The translations under genes were made by a program, and so were the position numbers. DNA of 64,000 nucleotides from Paenochrobactrum gallinarii (GTDB taxonomy: Bacteria; Pseudomonadota; Alphaproteobacteria; Rhizobiales; Rhizobiaceae): the NCBI RefSeq assembly GCF_014205685.1, contig NZ_JACIIU010000002.1, positions 62,001 to 126,000 on the forward strand, given 5' to 3'. Positions 1 through 8,666 of the stretch are shown one piece after another (the first letter of the stretch is position 1; each line of letters begins with the position of its first letter). A model generated the notes under the pieces. The model made no database searches. It saw nothing but the letters and a program-made list of their open reading frames with translations, and was not told the origin of the DNA.

Positions 1-219
1 CAAAATTTCAATGTCATTAGCCTGCTCAAGAATGAGTTTTAAATCATCGACAGCAAGCAAAGGTGCCGCTTTTGGCTCCCAGCCATGCACACCGCTTGGC
101 AGACACATGATGGAACCTTTATGCGACATCTCTGCAAAACGAAAACCGCCATTGCCATAAGCATCAATGGGCGCGCGTCCAGGAAAATGCGCCTCACGCA
201 TCTGAATGCCGGAAGACAT
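1..219 (-). CDS. Mth938-like (DUF498) domain protein, 3' part cut by window edge
   Basis: The first 73 codons are visible and the gene runs off the left edge. The protein begins MSSGIQMREAHFPGRAPIDA and continues with a GNGGFRFAEMSHKGS segment, which fits the Mth938/DUF498 family of small proteins (related to human NDUFAF3) that commonly follows secDF in Rhizobiales. The ATG starts one base after the secDF TGA, so the two genes are almost certainly co-transcribed and translationally coupled. The molecular role in bacteria is not settled; the human relative is a complex I assembly factor. The family call rests on context and motif memory, so it is moderately firm. Confidence 0.75.
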   Translation of the reverse strand, partial: MSSGIQMREAHFPGRAPIDAYGNGGFRFAEMSHKGSIMCLPSGVHGWEPKAAPLLAVDDLKLILEQANDIEIL

Positions 220-220
220 A

Positions 221-2506
221 TCAGCTCTCCAAATTCAGTGACTGAGCCAGCTCGTCACTCATATCATCATCACCTTCCTGTCGCGGGCTGCGCGGCTTCA
301 AGCCAAACTGCACCAACAACGGGCCAGCAATGAAGATAGACGAATAACTTGCCACAATAATACCAACACTGAGCGCCAGTGCAAAGTTACGAATATCCTC
401 ACCGCCGAACACATATAGCGGCACATGGGCAAGGAAGGTCACAAAAGAGGTTAAAATGGTGCGTGACAATGTCTGGTTGATCGACGCATCAATGATCGCT
501 GGCAAAGGTGCACTCTGATAACGGCGCAAGTTTTCGCGGATACGGTCATAAATGACGATCGTATCATTGAGCGAATAGCCGATGATGGTCAAAATTGCCG
601 CGACACTCCAGAGGTTAAACTCCATGCCAAAGACAACAAACATGCCTGCCAGAATGATGACATCATGCAAAGTGGCAATCACTGCACCAAAAGCAAGCTG
701 CCAGCGGAAGCGCAACCAGACATAAATAAAAATGCCAAGCAAAGACAGGGTTACAGCCAGAAGTCCGGCATTACTCAATTGCTCAGAAACTGTCGGCCCC
801 ACCACCTCAACGCGCTGGAACATATATTCCTTGCCAAATTCATCACGCAATTTAACGGCAATAGTCTGATCAGCTTCGTCACCTACTTCCTGACTGCCAA
901 TCAGCACGAGCGCTGAATTGGCAGTTTCGGTTGGCATCACACGCGCGCTCTCAATGTTGAGTTCAGCAAGACGCTCACTGATATCAACGAGATCTGCATC
1001 ACCTTCCCGCGCCTGCAATTCAACCATTGCACCGCCGCGGAAGTCCACGCCATAATTGAAACCGATATTGACGAAAAGCGCCAGCACGATAGCACAAGCC
1101 AAAACCGAAACACCAAGGGTGAGGAACTGCAAGCGCATGAAAGGAATGCGCGTCACAGTCGGCACCAGCTTCAAGCGGCGCTTTGGCACTTCCTTCGGCT
1201 TCACTATGCGGATCCATTGCGAAATCAGCAGGCGGGTGAAGGTCAGCGTCGTGAATAATGTAGTGGCGATACCAATCGTAACAGTTACTGCAAAACCGTA
1301 GACCGCACCGCTACCCAGAATGAACAGCACCACGGCTGCAATCAAAGTGGTGAGGTTGGCGTCAACAATGGTTGAAAGTGCTCGGTAAAAACCTGATTCC
1401 ATCGCCTGAACGACTGAATAGCCATGTCTGCGATCCTCACGAACACGCTCATAAATCAGAACATTGGCATCCACTGCCATACCGATAGTCAGGACCAGAC
1501 CGGCAACACTGGCCATGCTTACAGAAGCACCCAAAACAGACAAAATAGCAATCAGCAGAATGATATTGACCGCAACCGCAATCATCGCCAATACGCCCAA
1601 AGTGCCATAAGATAAAATCATAAAAAGGCCGACCAGAACGGCAGCCATTATGGCAGCCACTGCGGCAGCACTGGCATAATCTGCACCCAGTGCTGAGGTA
1701 ATTGTGCGCTCTTCCAGCACACTGACGCTTGCCGGCAATGCACCGGAGCGCAATACAACAGCCAGATTGCTTGCCACGTCATAGTCAAAAGAGCCGGTCA
1801 GCTGCAATTCGTCTGTATCAATTCTTGTCTGCACAAAAGGCGCAGAAATAACCTGATGATCCACAACAACAGTAAATGCACGGCCAATGCTTTTTTCGGT
1901 AAGCTCAGCCATCGCCTGACGGCCTTCAGGGCTGAGTGTAATTGTAATCACCGGTGTGGTGCCATCGGCGGCATAGCCTGCCTGAGCATCCACAATGTCC
2001 TCACCTGTCAGCGCCGGTTTCTTTACAAGCAAGTAGCCAACCGGAGGATCATCATAAGAATAAACAACGATATCGCCTTCCGGGGGTGTGCCGCGAATGG
2101 CCTCATCCGGCGACATGGACGCGTCAACTTCGTGAAAAGATACAGCGCCACTCGCGCTCAGAATATCCTTCAGCAGCTCGATATCGTAAATACCGCGCAC
2201 TTCGACAAGGATTTGCCCTTTACTGCGCTCTTTTTCAACGAGTGAGTCTGTGTAACCCATCTCTTTCAAACGATTGCTTAAAATCTCAACCGTCTTATCG
2301 ACAACCTTATCTGAACTTTTCGAGGATTGGACAATCAGTCTTGATCCACCCGACAAGTCAAGATCGAGTGCCACCTGCTTTTTGGGCAGGAAATTCGGCA
2401 ATTCATCTAATGTATCACGCGAGAAAAGATTGGGTAAGGCGAAGATAACGCCAGCGAACACAACCAACCAGATCAGAGCGGCTTTCCAGCGCGAAAAATA
2501 GAGCAT
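221..2506 (-). CDS. secDF: Fused protein-export membrane protein SecDF
   Basis: This 761-residue fusion of SecD and SecF uses the proton-motive force to help SecYEG complete protein export across the inner membrane. The SecD half has a first membrane helix at about residues 9-28, a large periplasmic P1 region at about 40-270, and five helices at 275-440 with the conserved [15 protein letters not shown] at 344-358. The SecF half restarts near 460, with GVDFRGG at 486-492 and [13 protein letters not shown] near 646-658. These two acidic motifs carry the residues tied to proton transport. A DUF498 gene follows one base downstream. The usual partner yajC is not directly upstream, where prfB lies instead. 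Confidence 0.96.
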   Translation of the reverse strand: MLYFSRWKAALIWLVVFAGVIFALPNLFSRDTLDELPNFLPKKQVALDLDLSGGSRLIVQSSKSSDKVVDKTVEILSNRLKEMGYTDSLVEKERSKGQILVEVRGIYDIELLKDILSASGAVSFHEVDASMSPDEAIRGTPPEGDIVVYSYDDPPVGYLLVKKPALTGEDIVDAQAGYAADGTTPVITITLSPEGRQAMAELTEKSIGRAFTVVVDHQVISAPFVQTRIDTDELQLTGSFDYDVASNLAVVLRSGALPASVSVLEERTITSALGADYASAAAVAAIMAAVLVGLFMILSYGTLGVLAMIAVAVNIILLIAILSVLGASVSMASVAGLVLTIGMAVDANVLIYERVREDRRHGYSVVQAMESGFYRALSTIVDANLTTLIAAVVLFILGSGAVYGFAVTVTIGIATTLFTTLTFTRLLISQWIRIVKPKEVPKRRLKLVPTVTRIPFMRLQFLTLGVSVLACAIVLALFVNIGFNYGVDFRGGAMVELQAREGDADLVDISERLAELNIESARVMPTETANSALVLIGSQEVGDEADQTIAVKLRDEFGKEYMFQRVEVVGPTVSEQLSNAGLLAVTLSLLGIFIYVWLRFRWQLAFGAVIATLHDVIILAGMFVVFGMEFNLWSVAAILTIIGYSLNDTIVIYDRIRENLRRYQSAPLPAIIDASINQTLSRTILTSFVTFLAHVPLYVFGGEDIRNFALALSVGIIVASYSSIFIAGPLLVQFGLKPRSPRQEGDDDMSDELAQSLNLES

Positions 2507-2542
2507 GAAACTGCGAATCCATATTTGTCAGATACATATGAT

Positions 2543-2577
2543 GCAGGGCGAAACAGCACTATGCAATCCCGCCCTGC
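2543..2577 (-). other. Intercistronic hairpin between prfB and secDF
   Basis: GCAGGGCG at 2543-2550 and CGCCCTGC at 2570-2577 form a perfect 8-bp GC-rich stem in the 105-bp gap between prfB and secDF. No T-run follows on the minus strand, so it is more likely an mRNA-stabilising or partially attenuating structure than a full intrinsic terminator. Confidence 0.45.
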
Positions 2578-2611
2578 AACACTTAAAAACCGGCTCAGCC
2601 AAGCTCAGTGA

Positions 2612-3740
2612 TTAGTCGATATCTTCGACCACGACGTCACTGCCGCTGATGCGATGCGCAAGTGATGCTTCCATAAATGGTGTCACTGCACCATCAAGCA
2701 CTTCTTGCGGGTTTGTGCTTTCCACACCGGTACGCAAATCCTTGACCAACTGATAAGGCTGCAAAACATAAGAGCGAATCTGATGTCCCCAGCCAATATC
2801 GGTTTTGGAAGCTGTCATAGCGTTGGTGGCTTCTTCACGTTTTTTCAGCTCTTCTTCATAGAGGCGAGCGCGCAACATCGACCATGCGGTAGCACGGTTT
2901 TTATGCTGCGAACGTTCTGACTGACACTGAACCACAATACCGGTTTTGATATGGGTAATACGAACAGCAGAGTCGGTCGTGTTCACGTGCTGACCACCGG
3001 CACCCGAAGCGCGATAAGTATCGATGCGAACATCAGCTTCAGTGACGTCCACTTCAATATTATCGTCGATTACCGGATAAACCCAGATGCTGGAAAAAGA
3101 TGTGTGACGACGCGCATTGGAATCATAAGGCGAAATGCGAACCAGACGATGCACACCGGATTCGGTTTTCATCATCCCGTAAGAATTATGCCCCTTAATC
3201 AGCAGGGTTGCTGATTTGATACCTGCTTCTTCACCATCGTGAATTTCAAGCAATTCAACTTTACGACCGCTCTTTTCTGCCCAGCGCGTATACATGCGCA
3301 GCAACATCGAAGCCCAATCCTGACTTTCCGTACCGCCGGCACCGGCATGAACTTCCACATAAGTGTCGTTCGGATCTGCTTCACCAGACAAAAGCATGTC
3401 GATCTGGCGTTTAGCGATATCGGTTTTCAAAGCACGGATCGCCTCTTCCGCATCCGCAATGATCGACTTGTCGCCCTCTTCCTCACCCATTGCAATCAGC
3501 TCAATACTGTCTTCCAATGTTTGTGTCAGATACTTAATGCCATTGATGCTGTCATCAAGCTGCTGGCGCTCACGCATCAGCTTTTGCGCTTCCTGCGCAT
3601 CATTCCAAAGGGTCGGATCTTCTGCGCGCTGGTTTAAATAACCCAGCCGTTTAATAGACTGATCCCAGTCAAAGATGCCTCCTCAGCAGGCTTATGGCCT
3701 GCTTGATTTCGTCGACCAAGCTCTCAATTTCAGCGCGCAT
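2612..3740 (-). CDS. prfB: Peptide chain release factor 2, expressed by programmed +1 frameshift
   Basis: RF2 recognises UGA and UAA stop codons and triggers peptide release. The gene reads in two frames. Codons 1-23 start at the ATG at 3738-3740 and run to an in-frame TGA at 3669-3671. A +1 shift at CTT-TGA-C then opens the long frame, which ends at 2612, giving 375 residues in total. The total length of 1129 bases (3n+1) agrees with a single +1 slip. The catalytic GGQ motif is present (SGAGGQHVN). The codon-recognition motif reads SPY (VRISPYDS) rather than the SPF of E. coli. An AAGGA lies about 10 bases before the ATG. It sits downstream of mrcA in the same direction. Confidence 0.95.
3668..3683 (-). 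promoter_or_regulatory. prfB programmed +1 frameshift site
   Basis: On the minus strand the site reads AGG AGG CAT CTT TGA C. This is an internal Shine-Dalgarno-like AGGAGG, a 3-base spacer, the slippery CTT codon, the in-frame TGA and a following C. It matches the classic E. coli arrangement (AGG GGG TAT CTT TGA C) and permits autoregulation: when RF2 is scarce, the ribosome pauses at TGA and slips forward. Confidence 0.95.
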
Positions 3741-3865
3741 TCGCTTTATATTCCTTAATCTATTCTCAAATTTCAAAAGCAGATTTCTGCTTTTATGCTT
3801 CACTCAACAAACAAATGATGAGGCAACATAGTCACCTCATCAAAATCTGTAAAGAATTTACGACG

Positions 3866-6331
3866 TTAATACAATCCGCCTGAGCCGGACGAAAGCGCAC
3901 GCGTCGCCTGTGGCGAAGCTGGCGCAACCGGTGACCCCTCCTGGAAATCATCCATACCAATAACCGAATAAGAATCGGCAGGTCCCGTTCCGGGCTTGAA
4001 GGCTTCCATGAATGCGTCACCGGAACCAGCCGCTATACGCATACCTGTGCGGCGATTGATCGGGATCATCATCATGCCTTCCGGCACACGGAACTCAGAT
4101 TTCGGTTTACCGACCAGTGCCTGTTCCATAAAGTTTTTAAACACAGGAACTGCCAGGGCACCACCGGTACTACCACGACCAAGCGGGGTCGGATTATCAT
4201 AACCAATATAAACACCGACGACGAGATCAGGGGTAAAACCTACAAACCAAGCATCTTTTTCATCGTTGGTTGTACCGGTTTTACCAGCAACCGGACGCTT
4301 CAGATCTTGCAGAACTCTCGCAGTACCACGAGCCACAACACCTTCCATCATCGAAGTGATCTGGTAAGCGGTCATCGGATCCAGCACCTGATCGCGATCA
4401 TCAATCAGCTCAGGCTCTTCCTGATTAGACCAACTGTCAGCATTGCAGCTCTCGCATTTTCTGCTGTCATGTTTGAATATGGTTTTGCCGTAGCGATCCT
4501 GAATACGGTCGATCATTGACGGTTCAATACTACGGCCGCCATTGGCCATTACCGAGTAACCGGTAACCATGCGCAGAACCGTAGTTTCACCCGCACCCAA
4601 TGACATGGATAATACAGGCATCATCTTGTCATAGATACCAAAGCGTTCGGCATATTCGGCAACGACATTCATGCCCATATCCTGCGCCAGACGAACAGTC
4701 ATCACGTTACGCGACTGTTCGATCCCATAGCGCAAAGTTGAAGGGCCGGAGAATTTACCGGAATAGTTTTTAGGTGCCCAAACACCAAGCGAACCACCCT
4801 GATCAACTTCCAGCGGGCCATCAAGAACCACAGAAGCAGGTGTATAACCATAATCAAGTGCTGCGGCATAAACGAATGGCTTAAAGGATGAACCCGGTTG
4901 GCGATAGGCCTGTGTTGCGCGGTTAAATTCGGATTCAGAGAAAGAGAAACCACCGCTCATTGCCAGTACACGACCAGTATGCGGATCCATCGCTACCATA
5001 GCGCCTTCAACTTTCGGCGGTTGCTGCAGGCGAAACGCAGTATCACTACCTTTTTTAGGCGACACATAAACCACATCGCCAACTTTAAGCACAGCCTCCG
5101 GTGACTTGGCACTGGTGCGCTTGCCGTTAACAACCATGACGCGCATTGCCCATTTCATATCTTCGGCAGCGATAAAACCTTGTTTGCGTTCTTTTGAGCG
5201 CGCACCCGAAGCTTCACGCGAGGGCTGCAAACCAATGTCTGCCCCAGCGGCAGAAACATTAAGTACGACCGACAATTGCCATTCCGGCACATCAGAGAAA
5301 GCTGAGATTTCACCAAGCGGCACGCCCCAGTCAGAGCCGAGTTCAATATGCTTATAAGCTCCACGATAGCCCCGAGCTTCATCATAACGCAACAATGCTG
5401 ACTGCAAAGAGTTGCGTGCCATCACCTGCATGGCCGGATCCAAAGTGGTGCGGACTGATAAACCGCTTTCGTAAAGGGCCTTGTCACCATATTTGGCAAT
5501 GATCTGACGGCGCACTTCTTCGGTAAAATATTCGGATGCAAAAAGATATTTTGATGTCTGGCGAATATTGACATGCAAAGGTTCAGCTTTGGCAGCTTCC
5601 GCCTCTTCCATGGTGATATACTGGTTCTCGGCCATACGGTCGATCACATAATTGCGACGCTCAACTGCACGTTCCGGCTGACGGAACGGATGGTAGTTGG
5701 AAGGACCTTTCGGCAAAGCAGCCAAATAAGCCATTTCGGAAACAGTCAGCTCACCGACAGCTTTATCATAATAAGTCAGAGCAGCGCCTGCGATACCGTA
5801 AGCGCCCATACCGAAGAAAATTTCATTGAGGTAAAGTTCAAGAATACGATCTTTTGAATAGGCCTGCTCAATACGCATGGCCAAAATCGCCTCTTTGATT
5901 TTACGATCATAGGTCTGTTCGGTGGTGAGGAGGAAGTTTTTAGCCACCTGCTGGGTAATGGTCGAGGCACCTTCAGGACGACGCCCGCTGCCAATACCTT
6001 TAACATTGTTGACCATTGCACGGGCAACACCACCGACATCCACACCATTGTGATGATAGAAGTTTTTATCTTCCGCAGAAATAAAGGCAGCCTTAACCCG
6101 ATCAGGAACAGCCTGTATCGGCAGGTACAATCGACGTTCTCGGGAAAATTCAGCCATCAAACTACCGTCAGACGCATGAATACGCGTCATCACAGGAGGC
6201 TCATACTTCTCCAAAACTTCATAATCGGGCAGTTCCTTGTTTATTTTGCTGATAAAAAGCGCAACGGCACCAGCAACCATAAGCATGAAAACGGCACCAA
6301 TGCCGAAGAAATATCCGATAAGTCGTACCAT
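3866..6331 (-). CDS. mrcA: Penicillin-binding protein 1A (bifunctional transglycosylase/transpeptidase)
   Basis: This 821-residue class A PBP polymerises lipid II and cross-links peptidoglycan in the periplasm. An N-terminal membrane anchor lies at about residues 5-27. The GT51 domain has its catalytic Glu87 in SAEDKNF and the STITQQVAKNF motif near 123-133. The transpeptidase has the nucleophile Ser481 in GSSFKPF, SRN at 540-542 and KTGT at 684-687. A Cys pair (CESC, about 626-629) sits in a loop between the transpeptidase motifs. An OB-like region occupies about 320-430. It lies between amiC and prfB, the usual rhizobial order, and is read in the same direction as both. Confidence 0.96.
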   Translation of the reverse strand: MVRLIGYFFGIGAVFMLMVAGAVALFISKINKELPDYEVLEKYEPPVMTRIHASDGSLMAEFSRERRLYLPIQAVPDRVKAAFISAEDKNFYHHNGVDVGGVARAMVNNVKGIGSGRRPEGASTITQQVAKNFLLTTEQTYDRKIKEAILAMRIEQAYSKDRILELYLNEIFFGMGAYGIAGAALTYYDKAVGELTVSEMAYLAALPKGPSNYHPFRQPERAVERRNYVIDRMAENQYITMEEAEAAKAEPLHVNIRQTSKYLFASEYFTEEVRRQIIAKYGDKALYESGLSVRTTLDPAMQVMARNSLQSALLRYDEARGYRGAYKHIELGSDWGVPLGEISAFSDVPEWQLSVVLNVSAAGADIGLQPSREASGARSKERKQGFIAAEDMKWAMRVMVVNGKRTSAKSPEAVLKVGDVVYVSPKKGSDTAFRLQQPPKVEGAMVAMDPHTGRVLAMSGGFSFSESEFNRATQAYRQPGSSFKPFVYAAALDYGYTPASVVLDGPLEVDQGGSLGVWAPKNYSGKFSGPSTLRYGIEQSRNVMTVRLAQDMGMNVVAEYAERFGIYDKMMPVLSMSLGAGETTVLRMVTGYSVMANGGRSIEPSMIDRIQDRYGKTIFKHDSRKCESCNADSWSNQEEPELIDDRDQVLDPMTAYQITSMMEGVVARGTARVLQDLKRPVAGKTGTTNDEKDAWFVGFTPDLVVGVYIGYDNPTPLGRGSTGGALAVPVFKNFMEQALVGKPKSEFRVPEGMMMIPINRRTGMRIAAGSGDAFMEAFKPGTGPADSYSVIGMDDFQEGSPVAPASPQATRALSSGSGGLY

Positions 6332-6715
6332 AAACCCGGAATCCTACCTTCCGTACCACCAAGGAGCTGTCAACAAGACAACCAATCAGCTAAATTTGCG
6401 TCACATGCATTGGCGTCAATGCACTATCGTCAACTTTCCGTAACGTAACAACAGCACGCTCACGACAGATGATCGCAGGTAGTGAAGTGCAATTACGTCA
6501 AAGGCAAGATCATTTATTAAGTTTTAACTCAAAATTACGAACTTCAAACCACTTTATCTGTCAGATGTGCAAAATTGCAGCAATTTGCAAAAGCCTTCCC
6601 AGCCATTCTGCAAAACTGAATAACCAGTGCATTTAACCTAAAGCTTAAACGACGCAGGTTAAAAAGAAATCAAACTTTTCCTCATCACACTCATTTAAAC
6701 AGTCCCCCCATTTAA
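6332..6715. other. Intergenic region amiC-mrcA (384 bp)
   Basis: No credible gene. The region is AT-rich, with several TTAA half-sites between about 6630 and 6665, and probably carries the mrcA promoter, since amiC is read in the same direction. I could not fix a promoter with confidence. Confidence 0.4.
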
Positions 6716-7942
6716 TCAAGGAACCGGTGACACCCTTTTTTTCAATGTCGCAAAATGCCTGATTGCCACCACCAGCCGCTCAGCGAAAAGCTGGCGCCAC
6801 TTCGGATCGGTAATGAGTTTTTCATCTTCTTTATTCGATAAATATCCCATTTCCACCAAAACAGACGGCACATCCGGCGCACGCAACACCTGAAAACCTG
6901 CAAAGCGATGCGGATTATTAATGAGGCTAATTTCGCCGTCTAATGATTTGACCACCTTATCGGCAAATTTCAACGAAAAACCATGTGTTTCGCGGCGGGT
7001 CAAATCAAGCAGAATATCGGTCACCTCAGGTAAATCCTCAGGCACGATCCCGGCAAATTCATCTGATCTATTTTCACGCTCAGCCATTGCACGCGCCACC
7101 GAGTCAGAGGCTTTGTCGGAAATCGTATAGACGGTCGCACCACGAATATAATGCTGGGGCACACTATCAGCATGGATTGAGATAAAAAGATCGGCCTCAT
7201 GCTGGCGCGCAAGACGCACCCGCTCACCAAGACGTAAGAACACATCTTCATCCCGCGTCATGAAAACCTGAAAATCTTTTTCTTCTTTCAAGCGGTCGCG
7301 CAAATCCCGTGCAAATGCCAGCGTCACATCTTTTTCTATCAGGCCGGTGACCCCTTCGGCTCCGCTATCGATCCCTCCATGACCGGCATCCAGCATAACG
7401 GTAAACTTCTTGGCGGCCTGCTGTTGCTCACGGTTTTTTTTATCTTCTGCTGCCTGCGCAGGGCTTGCATTCCCCTTACTGTTTTGCGCAGCTAAATCAT
7501 CAGCGAATTCCCGGTCAGAGCTGGCGATAATGTCGACAACCATGCGATAGCCGGGCGCGTTCTCGTTTTTGATGACATCCATATTTTCAAGTTTGAACGG
7601 TCCGATCAATGACAAGATTAAACGCGAGCGTCCCTCTCCTGCCAACCCATAGCGCACAGACGAAACAAGTCCGCGTGGTGTTAATGACTTCTCGTCAAAG
7701 CCAAAACGCGTCTCACTCAGCTCCATCACCAAACGATGCGGCTTATCAAACAAAATTGGTTTCACATCCGGTTTCTCGTCAAACATGACAACGACACGGG
7801 TGCGCAACTCATCGCCCGCCATTCGAAATGTTAAAGCAGAAACAGGAGCCGCCCAAGCAGCCTTTACAGTTGGAAAAAAAATAATTCCAAAACTTAAAAT
7901 CATTCCAAAAAAAGAACGCATCATCATACCATAATGAAACAA
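6716..7942 (-). CDS. amiC: N-acetylmuramoyl-L-alanine amidase with AMIN domain
   Basis: A secreted zinc amidase that cuts the bond between N-acetylmuramic acid and the stem peptide, used for daughter-cell separation. The 408-residue reading begins with a hydrophobic signal peptide ending near AWAA (29-32). An AMIN domain (about 35-140) targets the septal wall. A Gln/Ala/Lys-rich linker follows, then an amidase_3 domain (about 180-398) with likely zinc and catalytic residues His188 (DAGHGG), Glu203, His257 (ISIHADS) and Glu364 (VLVEMGY). Internal Met residues at 6-8 are alternative starts. It is divergent from rne and upstream of mrcA. The symbol is by family; amiA/B/C cannot be separated by eye. 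Confidence 0.93.
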   Translation of the reverse strand: MFHYGMMMRSFFGMILSFGIIFFPTVKAAWAAPVSALTFRMAGDELRTRVVVMFDEKPDVKPILFDKPHRLVMELSETRFGFDEKSLTPRGLVSSVRYGLAGEGRSRLILSLIGPFKLENMDVIKNENAPGYRMVVDIIASSDREFADDLAAQNSKGNASPAQAAEDKKNREQQQAAKKFTVMLDAGHGGIDSGAEGVTGLIEKDVTLAFARDLRDRLKEEKDFQVFMTRDEDVFLRLGERVRLARQHEADLFISIHADSVPQHYIRGATVYTISDKASDSVARAMAERENRSDEFAGIVPEDLPEVTDILLDLTRRETHGFSLKFADKVVKSLDGEISLINNPHRFAGFQVLRAPDVPSVLVEMGYLSNKEDEKLITDPKWRQLFAERLVVAIRHFATLKKRVSPVP

Positions 7943-8666
7943 GACTGAACCGCTAGCTTTTCAAAAACCATTTTTAATCAAGGATTTCTACGCATAAAAA
8001 ATAAAGAAAACCATGCTATTGATGAATATTAAATCATGCTTATGTCGATATTTCGACCAAGAGATCATAAGTTGCACAGCTGACCTGCACCAAATCAATT
8101 ACAGTTAATCATTTATGTATAAAGGCTTATTTGACCTCACATAACAAGCCGGTGCACGCCACACGATAAGCCTTGCAAAAATATTCCTTCTTGTCATGAG
8201 TGAAAACAGGTCATAAAAGCATAGTTAGGTTTCGGTTTTGCCCGCAGAATCAAAGTCCTGAAATAACTGGTGAAAGCAGTTATAACTCGGACTTTCCGCG
8301 CAAATGGCGACTATCAACGCCAAGCCGTCTCCGCACAGAATTTTGCGGTTCACACCGCTTTTTAATTGGACGACAGCGTGTTTATTCAACGTGGTCGCCA
8401 GCTCTTTTACAGGGCAAACAGGTCGGCCTGGCATTTCCAGGTCATTATTTAGGTCGTTTCGTTCGGAACAGTTATGGGTCAACAAAGACCGATCATTACC
8501 AGGCAGGAAACCGCGATCGCCGTGAGGCAGTTACGCGTAGAAGCCTTATTGCCTGTTTCGAAGAACCTCGAACCATCCGACAGACGCACTCTTAAGCGAG
8601 CAACCAAAGCACTGGTACTCTTGTGCCCCATTGATGTGCGCCGCGTTGTCGGCAGGAAAAACAAAC
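7943..8666 (+). promoter_or_regulatory. Divergent amiC/rne intergenic region with long structured rne leader
   Basis: These 724 bp separate the divergent amiC and rne starts. Short open frames occur (the longest about 131 codons at 8200-8595), but none has a convincing protein. The right half has repeated self-complementary stretches: a two-tier hairpin at 8252-8295, CCTGG/CCAGG at 8427-8441, and CCGCA/TGCGG near 8330-8346. This suggests a long 5' untranslated leader of rne. RNase E is known to autoregulate through its long 5' UTR in enterobacteria; whether that applies here is inference. I could not place the transcription start. Confidence 0.55.
8252..8295 (+). promoter_or_regulatory. Two-tier hairpin in rne leader
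   Basis: The outer stem AAAGTCC/GGACTTT (7 bp) and inner stem ATAACTG/CAGTTAT (7 bp) enclose a purine-rich 7-base loop (GTGAAAG). An asymmetric internal loop (TGAA against AACTC) separates the stems. Both stems pair perfectly. It sits about 370 bases before the rne ATG and is the strongest structure I see in the leader. Confidence 0.6.

Noticed and set aside
6630-6665. CtrA-type sites (spaced TTAA half-sites) upstream of mrcA
   Set aside because: The half-sites are 8 and 10 bases apart rather than the 7 of the CtrA consensus, in DNA that is AT-rich anyway.
8200-8595. 131-codon open frame in the rne leader
   Set aside because: No Shine-Dalgarno, no recognisable protein motif, overlaps strong hairpins and competing open frames on both strands; best explained as non-coding leader.
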